This document shows positions 36,961 through 41,656 of a stretch of DNA of 41,656 nucleotides, in pieces (position 1 is the first letter of the stretch; every line of letters starts with the position of its first letter). Made by a program: the position numbers and the translations under genes. The notes under the pieces are model-generated. The model was not told where the DNA came from and searched no databases. It saw only the letters and a program-made list of their open reading frames with translations. The stretch is from UBA7236 sp964638865 (GTDB lineage: Bacteria; Bacteroidota; Bacteroidia; Chitinophagales; BACL12): contig CAZXBG010000010.1 of assembly GCA_964638865.1 (NCBI GenBank), forward strand, positions 1 through 41,656, read 5' to 3'.

Positions 36961-38170
36961 TTTTACCTTTTTTTATTTGTGCTATCCTGATTGCAATCGT
37001 TTCATCTAATGTTTCGCTAAAAACATTCTCAGGCCAATAAGTAACTTCGCCTAATTCAGTAACATCTATTTTTTTAAGCGAACTTGTATTTTCTTCTGAA
37101 TCATATTCTACTGAATAAATTGAAATATTATTTTTATTAAATCTATCTTCTGCGACCATTCTTCTTAGTCTTAAAACAAAATTTTGAGAGTGCGTTTCAA
37201 TTAGAAATTTACTTTTGCTATTCTTGGTTGACTCCGCAAATAATTCTGCTAAATCTCCATGTGCGGCAGGGTGAAGATGTAACTCAGGTTGTTCAATTAT
37301 AGTTAGCACCTCTTCTTTTTGATTTAAAAATGCACTAACAACCAAAGGTAAAGCTTGGCTCATACCTTGTCCGACATCGCGAATGTTCACATTAAACTGT
37401 GGTTTAGTTCTTGATAGTTCTACTTTGTAGTCTGGTTTTGATTGTGTGTTAATTTCAATACTCCAGCCATCAAAGTTATTTCTATACCATTCACTTACTT
37501 TGTTTAGTAATTTACTGTCATTATAAAGGTAGTCACTTATAAGAATTTGATATGCGTTTTCGCCTTTGTTTCCAATTTTTTGTGTTTTGCTATTCCCGAT
37601 ACTACTATATGTTCTGTTTGGAGTTTCTCTGAATGGGCCTATGTAATTAGTTTTTAAAGTAATGCCTTTATCTCTTAAATTCACGATATCTTCTGACGTA
37701 GCATCTTTGCTTTTGTCAAATAGTGAATCCAAGTTAAAACCACTGAAGGCACAATTAAAATCCCCTTCATTGATGTCATTATAATAAGATTTTTTAAGGT
37801 CGTCATATTTGAAATCAAATTCTTTATTTAAAACCCATTTTCTTATTCTTGGTAAATCAGTTTCTTTAATTCCTGAAGCAACTTCAACGGATAATTTATT
37901 TCCGATGCTTTCTAAAATAAATTCCAAGCTTCCAATTTCTCTACCATGAACTAGGTCTCTAAATTCAGCACCAAGTTCAACTTCATTGTTGGTTGTTAAT
38001 AAAGGGTCTTCAAAGTTACCACTCAATGAACCTTCAATTAATGTAGGTAATTTTGCAACAGCACTTTTTCCAGAAGAATTTTTACCAATTAAAATAGTAA
38101 TAGGTTTTAATTCCAGTTCTTGTTTGTCTTTAAATGACTTATAGTTTTTGAAGTATATTTTATTTATCAT
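36950..38170 (-). CDS. ABC/OLD-type AAA ATPase, DUF3696-like
   Basis: A 406-residue P-loop ATPase of the SMC/RecF/OLD class. Seen: an N-terminal strand FKNYKSFKD, Walker A GKNSSGKS (29-36), an ABC-signature-like VGQGMSQ (266-272), Walker B IIEQPELHLHP (291-301) with Glu293 and Glu296, and ETHSQNF (325-331). The C-terminus has VTYWPENVFSE, the short WPExxF ending typical of DUF3696 proteins. Unlike OLD and GajA, it has no TOPRIM domain of its own; a TOPRIM-like protein is encoded by the next, overlapping gene. Such ATPases act as sensors that release a nuclease partner in PARIS and related systems. It lies 23 nt after the Xre regulator gene. The class is secure; the biological role is inferred from context. 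Confidence 0.88.
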   Translation of the reverse strand: MINKIYFKNYKSFKDKQELELKPITILIGKNSSGKSAVAKLPTLIEGSLSGNFEDPLLTTNNEVELGAEFRDLVHGREIGSLEFILESIGNKLSVEVASGIKETDLPRIRKWVLNKEFDFKYDDLKKSYYNDINEGDFNCAFSGFNLDSLFDKSKDATSEDIVNLRDKGITLKTNYIGPFRETPNRTYSSIGNSKTQKIGNKGENAYQILISDYLYNDSKLLNKVSEWYRNNFDGWSIEINTQSKPDYKVELSRTKPQFNVNIRDVGQGMSQALPLVVSAFLNQKEEVLTIIEQPELHLHPAAHGDLAELFAESTKNSKSKFLIETHSQNFVLRLRRMVAEDRFNKNNISIYSVEYDSEENTSSLKKIDVTELGEVTYWPENVFSETLDETIAIRIAQIKKGKNGN

Positions 38171-38193
38171 TTGTTTGCGATAATTTTTTAAAA

Positions 38194-38493
38194 TTATTTC
38201 TTTTTAGTTTTTATTTTATTCTTAACAATATTCATTGCATTTGATGCCAAATTTTCATCATTTGCAACGGCACTTTCAACCTTGTCAGCTAACCAAAGGG
38301 TTAACAATTCATCAGGGCCAATATTTAAAAATTCGGCAATTTTGATTACCTGCTTCTTATTAGGGTTTCTGTCTCCTTTTTCGAGTTTGCTAATCAATGC
38401 AGTATCCACTTCCAAATGAGCTGCAATCTGTCTAAGAAGTATATTTTTCTTATCCCGAAGTTCTCTTACTCTTTGTCCAAAATAGTTGCTCAC
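38194..38493 (-). CDS. Xre-family HTH regulator (GTG start)
   Basis: A 99-residue DNA-binding protein. Residues about 6-60 are a Cro/CI-type helix-turn-helix: RVRELRDKKN, LRQIAAHLEVD, ALISKLEKGDRNP, VIKIAEFLNI. The C-terminal tail is Lys-rich. An in-frame TAA lies directly upstream of the GTG, and there is no in-frame ATG at the N-terminus, so GTG is the only credible start. It is the first gene of the operon with the ATPase, TOPRIM-like and DUF262 genes. A well-formed promoter with a palindrome in its spacer lies 32-62 nt upstream. Small Xre proteins at the head of restriction or defence operons usually repress or time expression, like C proteins; that is the likely job here. Confidence 0.88.
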   Translation of the reverse strand: MSNYFGQRVRELRDKKNILLRQIAAHLEVDTALISKLEKGDRNPNKKQVIKIAEFLNIGPDELLTLWLADKVESAVANDENLASNAMNIVKNKIKTKKK

Positions 38494-38524
38494 TTATTTT
38501 CTTTTTAGTATTCAGTTTAATTAT

Positions 38525-38555
38525 CAAAAATATGACTTGTCAAATTTTGTCCAAA
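38525..38555 (-). promoter_or_regulatory. Promoter of the defence-like operon with spacer palindrome
   Basis: On the minus strand: TTTG (38555-38552), 19 nt, TATTTTTG (38532-38525). This is a full match to the Bacteroidota consensus in both boxes and spacing. The inverted repeat TGAC-TT-GTCA (38533-38542) lies in the spacer directly beside the -7 box, where a bound Xre protein would block polymerase. The leader to the GTG is about 25 nt. Confidence 0.6.
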
Positions 38556-38642
38556 GATATGTATAAAATTACATTAGAACAATTTTGGTAGGTTATAAAA
38601 ATTAGAGCCTGTTTTAGTGTCATTATTATGAATGCTCTTGTC

Positions 38643-38673
38643 GGGTGGTGGGTGGGCTTTGGGTGCGGTTGGG
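38643..38673 (+). other. G-quadruplex-type motif
   Basis: Five GGG tracts (38643, 38650, 38654, 38661, 38671) separated by 4, 1, 4 and 7 nt, meeting the common G3N1-7 rule. It stands out in this AT-rich DNA. Confidence 0.6.
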
Positions 38674-38810
38674 CAAAATTAAATGTGGTGTTTTTAGAGT
38701 CGGCAGGGGCATAGGCAAAACACCTCTTTTAATTCTGCTAAGTGTAGGCATTTTGTCGTCCGATGTCAGCACAAATGTTTGATGTTAGCACGTCACGCAG
38801 CCTTGCAGGT

Positions 38811-38839
38811 ACCTCACAGGTTTTCGAAACCTGTGAGGT
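38811..38839. repeat. REP-like palindrome, copy 2
   Basis: ACCTCACAGGTTT, TCG, AAACCTGTGAGGT: perfect 13-bp arms. The same arms occur in the palindrome at 25699-25729, and both copies are followed by CGAG. This indicates a dispersed intergenic family. Confidence 0.75.
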
Positions 38840-38858
38840 CGAGCGCTGTTCATTCGTA

Positions 38859-38912
38859 CATTCGTGGCAACTTTTTTTCCATAACACAGGTGAAAAAAAG
38901 TTAGCCATGAAC
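38859..38912. repeat. Inverted repeat containing the right copy of the flanking direct repeat
   Basis: The left arm (38859-38879) begins CATTCGTGGCAACTTTTTTT. The right arm (38892-38912) is its near-exact reverse complement, with one extra base and few mismatches; the loop is 12 nt. The first 19 bases are identical to 33999-34017. A further hairpin AACCTGCTG / CAGCCAGGTT (38910-38932) touches its right end. Confidence 0.6.
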
Positions 38913-38958
38913 CTGCTGACGGCAGCCAGGTTCGTGGCAATCCCAGTTCATTTTTTTT

Positions 38959-38966
38959 TATATTTG
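38959..38966 (+). promoter_or_regulatory. -7 box for the sulfotransferase gene
   Basis: TATATTTG, a full TAnnTTTG match, 17 nt before the ATG at 38984. No TTG at the -33 position. Confidence 0.4.
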
Positions 38967-38983
38967 TTCACTAAACCACACAC

Positions 38984-39661
38984 ATGGCTCTTAAAGTAAT
39001 TGGTGCCGGCTATGGCCGCACAGGAACAGAATCGCTAAAACAGGCATTGGAAATACTTGGTTTCGATAAGTGTTATCACATGTTCGAACTCATGAAAGAT
39101 GCTTCGCGATTTAAATATTGGTTGGATCTTGAAAAAAACATCCCTACAAATTATGATGCACTTTTTGAAGGCTATCAATCTGCGGTAGATTTTCCCGCTG
39201 CTTTATATTATAAAGAATTTATGCAACAATATCCCGATGCAAAGGTAATTCTTACAGTTCGCGATCCTGATAAATGGTACGACAGTGCAAAAAAAACAAT
39301 TTTAAAAGGGTTTCCAAAGGCATTCTTAGTATTTGCAAAAGTGTTTGGATTTTTATCACCAATGCTCAAGGGTATGCCTGCAGCAGATAAATGGATAAAA
39401 AGAATTCTCACCGGCCCAACCGGATTATTCGAAGGTAAAAAAGACGACAGAGAATTTATGAAAAACCGATTTGTAAGATGGAATGAAGAAGTAAAAAAAA
39501 CAGTGCCATCCGAAAAATTATTGGTATTTGAAGTAAAAGACGGGTGGAAGCCACTGTGCGAATTTCTAAAAGTTCCCATTCCTGATATTGCCTTTCCACA
39601 TTCCAATGATAGTAAATCGTTCCGGAAAAATAATAGAAAAAGATTTTTGGGTGGGAAGTAA
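38984..39661 (+). CDS. Sulfotransferase-family protein
   Basis: A 225-residue P-loop protein of the PAPS-dependent sulfotransferase superfamily (Sulfotransfer_4 type). The N-terminal GAGYGRTGTESLKQAL (7-22) is the 5'-phosphosulfate loop. It is followed by LGFDKCYHM, then DFPAALYYKEFMQQYPDAK and VILTVRDPDKWYDSA, where the Arg and Ser match the 3'-phosphate site. The C-terminal third has WNEEVKKTVPSEKLLVFEV and WKPLCEFL, also usual in this family. The C-terminus is basic (SFRKNNRKRFLGGK). There is no signal peptide, so it is cytoplasmic. The family is common in bacteria but the acceptor substrates are mostly unknown. It has no operon partner: the island lies upstream and the amylase has its own -7 box. 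Confidence 0.85.
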   Translation: MALKVIGAGYGRTGTESLKQALEILGFDKCYHMFELMKDASRFKYWLDLEKNIPTNYDALFEGYQSAVDFPAALYYKEFMQQYPDAKVILTVRDPDKWYDSAKKTILKGFPKAFLVFAKVFGFLSPMLKGMPAADKWIKRILTGPTGLFEGKKDDREFMKNRFVRWNEEVKKTVPSEKLLVFEVKDGWKPLCEFLKVPIPDIAFPHSNDSKSFRKNNRKRFLGGK

Positions 39662-39702
39662 TTTAAAACAACATTCCAGCATCTTTCTACCAAATAATAT
39701 AT

Positions 39703-39734
39703 AGAGAAATATTTCTCTGTTACACTTATTTTTG
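39703..39734 (+). promoter_or_regulatory. Amylase promoter with perfect 16-bp palindrome
   Basis: AGAGAAAT-ATTTCTCT at 39703-39718 is a perfect palindrome. TATTTTTG, a full TAnnTTTG match, is at 39727-39734, 21 nt before the ATG at 39756. The palindrome covers the -33 to -16 zone where a regulator would contact polymerase; no TTG is present there. Confidence 0.45.
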
Positions 39735-39755
39735 TATTCCTAAATCAGATTATTT

Positions 39756-41606
39756 ATGCATATACTCAGGCTTCAATCGTTAATACTTACAATCGTTATA
39801 TTTTTGGTCGCTCCAATCGGGTTTGCCCAAAATATTCAACAGATATGCCCCCCTAACTGGTGGACCGGTATGAACGACCCTTCCGTTCAATTGATGATAC
39901 ACGGTGAAAATATTGCAAACTACAATCTTAAAGTTAATTATCCAGGTGTAGAGGTTTTTGCAGTCACCAAGGTGGAAAATCCAAACTATGTTTTTGTTGA
40001 TCTTATTATGGGAGAAAACCTAAAACCCGGAACCATGAACCTCGAATTCAGTAATGGCACTTCGGTTTTTACACAGCCTTTTGTAATAAATCAACGGGAA
40101 AAAAGAAGTATGGATTATGGATTGGATTCAAAGGATTTTATTTATCTCATTATGCCCGATCGTTTTGCTAACGGAGATACTACCAACGATGTTGCAAGTG
40201 ATATGTATGAAAAATATTATGGCAGAACAAGTTTAACAGCGCGACATGGTGGCGATATTCAGGGAATAATTAATCATTTGGATTATATTAAAAACTTAGG
40301 AGTTACTGCAGTTTGGTGTACGCCTCTTTTGGAAAATAATCAGGAAGAATGGAGTTATCACGGTTATGCAGCTACCGATCACTATAAAGTTGACAAACGT
40401 TTTGGAAGCAACGAACTTTATAAAAAGTATGCATCGGAAAGTCACAAAAGAAATATGAAAGTGGTGATGGATATTGTTCCCAACCATTGTGGAAGCCAGC
40501 ACTGGATGATTAAAGATTTGCCTATGAAAGATTGGGTGCATCAATGGGATACTTACACAAAAACAAATTATCGCACTCCTGCATTATTAGATCAATACGG
40601 AAGTGAACACGATAAAAAATTAATGTTGGATGGTTGGTTCGATAAACATATGCCTGATTTAAATCAACAAAATCCTTTTGTCGCAAAATATTTAATTCAA
40701 AATTATATCTGGTGGGTGGAATATGCACAAGTAGATGGCTTCAGAATTGATACATATACCTATAACGATCTGAAATTTATGCAGGATGCCGCCACTGCAA
40801 TATTTAATGAATATCCCGGTTTGGGTATGTTTGCTGAAACTTGGGTCGACGGAGTTGGTGTGCAGGGATATTTTAATGGGAATAATAATTTGAATACAGG
40901 ATATAATTCTCTTTTGCCCGGAGTTACCGATTTCGAATTGTTGTGGAGCATCAATAATATGGTACAAAAACCCTTTGGTTGGACAGATGGATTGGGAAGT
41001 ATTTATTTAAAACTTACGCAGGATTATTTATATGGTGATGCAAATAAAAATGTAACATTTCTTGGCAACCACGACCTCAGCAGGTTTTTTTCTGTTGCAG
41101 GGGAAGATGTAAATAAAATGAAACTGGCCACTACTTTTATCTTAACTACCCGAGGAATTCCACAATGGTATTATGGAGATGAAATTTTAATGAAAAATTT
41201 TACAAATCCCGATGGAAAAGTGCGCGAAGATTTTCCGGGCGGATGGCAAGGAGATTCCATTAATAAATTTAAAGTGGAAAATTTGCGTGGTGATGAAAAA
41301 GATTATTTTAATTATGTTAAAACATTGGCCAATTACCGTAAAATATCTGTACCGATCACACAAGGTAAATTAATGCAATTTGTTCCGTATGATGGTGTGT
41401 ATGTGTACTTCAGATATACCGATACACAATGTGTAATGGTAATAATGAACACCACAGATAAACCTGTTGACCTTTCCACAAAAAATTATGCAGAACGGAT
41501 GAAGGGTTTTACAAAAGGTAAAAATATAATGACAAAAGTGGAATTGACAAATTTAAATTCAATTGCCATTCCTGCTATGAGTGCGCAGGTTTTGGAGTTG
41601 CGATGA
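39756..41606 (+). CDS. SusA-like GH13 alpha-amylase / neopullulanase
   Basis: A 616-residue exported glucan hydrolase. Signal peptide to about residue 24 (IGFAQ). The N-terminal beta-sandwich (about 28-115, PPNWWTGM...) is of the cyclomaltodextrinase type. The GH13 barrel shows DIVPNH (239-244), DGFRID with nucleophile Asp332, MFAETW with acid/base Glu361, and LGNHDLSRF with Asp440. The C-terminal domain (about 530-616) is a small beta-sandwich. The layout matches periplasmic SusA and related neopullulanases, which cleave maltodextrins and pullulan. All catalytic residues are present. It is not next to the SusC/SusD genes, so it may serve other glucans or internal glycogen-type material. Upstream palindrome and -7 box suggest separate regulation. 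Confidence 0.93.
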   Translation: MHILRLQSLILTIVIFLVAPIGFAQNIQQICPPNWWTGMNDPSVQLMIHGENIANYNLKVNYPGVEVFAVTKVENPNYVFVDLIMGENLKPGTMNLEFSNGTSVFTQPFVINQREKRSMDYGLDSKDFIYLIMPDRFANGDTTNDVASDMYEKYYGRTSLTARHGGDIQGIINHLDYIKNLGVTAVWCTPLLENNQEEWSYHGYAATDHYKVDKRFGSNELYKKYASESHKRNMKVVMDIVPNHCGSQHWMIKDLPMKDWVHQWDTYTKTNYRTPALLDQYGSEHDKKLMLDGWFDKHMPDLNQQNPFVAKYLIQNYIWWVEYAQVDGFRIDTYTYNDLKFMQDAATAIFNEYPGLGMFAETWVDGVGVQGYFNGNNNLNTGYNSLLPGVTDFELLWSINNMVQKPFGWTDGLGSIYLKLTQDYLYGDANKNVTFLGNHDLSRFFSVAGEDVNKMKLATTFILTTRGIPQWYYGDEILMKNFTNPDGKVREDFPGGWQGDSINKFKVENLRGDEKDYFNYVKTLANYRKISVPITQGKLMQFVPYDGVYVYFRYTDTQCVMVIMNTTDKPVDLSTKNYAERMKGFTKGKNIMTKVELTNLNSIAIPAMSAQVLELR

Positions 41607-41622
41607 GTGCATTCTTTTTTGC

Positions 41623-41656
41623 CGGTAAGCCGGGAAGGCGGTAAGGATGCGGTAAG
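41623..41656 (+). repeat. Short CGGTAAG repeats at the window end
   Basis: CGGTAAG occurs at 41623-41629, 41639-41645 and 41650-41656, the last ending at the window edge. They may be the start of a longer array beyond the edge. Confidence 0.4.

Larger units (their letters stand above)
38556..38958. other. Non-coding, repeat-rich right flank of the island
   Basis: About 400 nt without a supported gene. It holds, in order: a G-rich stretch with five GGG tracts (38643-38673), a REP-like palindrome (38811-38839), a long inverted repeat (38859-38912) and a small bulged hairpin (38910-38932). A 78-residue frame here is short and shows no family features. Confidence 0.6.

Noticed and set aside
34018..38858. 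Transposon or prophage origin of the island
   Set aside because: There is no transposase, integrase or phage structural gene, and the repeats at the ends are direct, not terminal inverted.
39208..39693. A 161-codon frame antisense to the sulfotransferase gene
   Set aside because: It covers the conserved P-loop family gene on the other strand and looks like a codon-bias shadow.

Overview
This is an AT-rich stretch of a Bacteroidota draft genome, probably a Chitinophagales/Saprospirales-type relative. The evidence is four Bacteroidota hallmarks: type IX secretion (T9SS) C-terminal sorting domains on two secreted proteins, a SusC/SusD pair, a GT3-type glycogen synthase, and several promoter -7 boxes of the form TAnnTTTG. 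Gene starts generally lack Shine-Dalgarno sequences. A 100-N scaffold gap (23147-23246) shows that the assembly is a draft or metagenome bin. I see no tRNA, rRNA, CRISPR array or transposase.

Layout. (1) 1-3000: two paralogous small lipoproteins on the minus strand flank a T9SS-exported protein on the plus strand. (2) 3087-17387, minus strand: two giant paralogous bacterial alpha-2-macroglobulins in tandem, both with an intact CxEQ thioester motif, preceded by a lipoprotein and a CPBP membrane protease whose start overlaps the lipoprotein stop. (3) 17442-23115, plus strand: a UvrD-type helicase fused to a PD-(D/E)XK nuclease with iron-sulfur cysteines, a family I inorganic pyrophosphatase overlapping it by ATGA, then a eukaryote-like GT3 glycogen synthase behind its own promoter-like sequence. 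(4) 23116-24212: the scaffold gap, a strong two-way terminator and a small T9SS protein with a starch-binding-like module. (5) 24328-33898: a divergent locus, with a vanadium haloperoxidase/PAP2-like enzyme and a 14-motif FG-GAP/UnbV surface protein on the minus strand, and SusC and SusD on the plus strand. (6) 33951-38983: an accessory island. A GTG-started Xre regulator, an ABC-type DUF3696-like ATPase, a stand-alone TOPRIM-like protein and a DUF262 protein form a tight overlapping operon, behind a good promoter with a palindrome in its spacer. Repeat-rich non-coding DNA flanks it on both sides. (7) 38984-41656: a sulfotransferase-family protein and a SusA-like GH13 amylase.

How the genes may work together. 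The glycogen synthase, pyrophosphatase and GH13 enzyme point to glucan storage and turnover. The SusCD, FG-GAP and haloperoxidase genes look like one surface uptake and modification locus. The alpha-2-macroglobulins probably guard the periplasm against foreign proteases.

The most interesting unit is the island. Its ATPase plus separate TOPRIM-like protein recalls PARIS (AriA/AriB), AbiL and RloA/RloB anti-phage pairs. Here the pair is joined to a DUF262 protein with a DGFQR variant of the usual DGQQR motif and to an Xre-type switch. I infer a phage-defence system; the sequence alone does not prove it.
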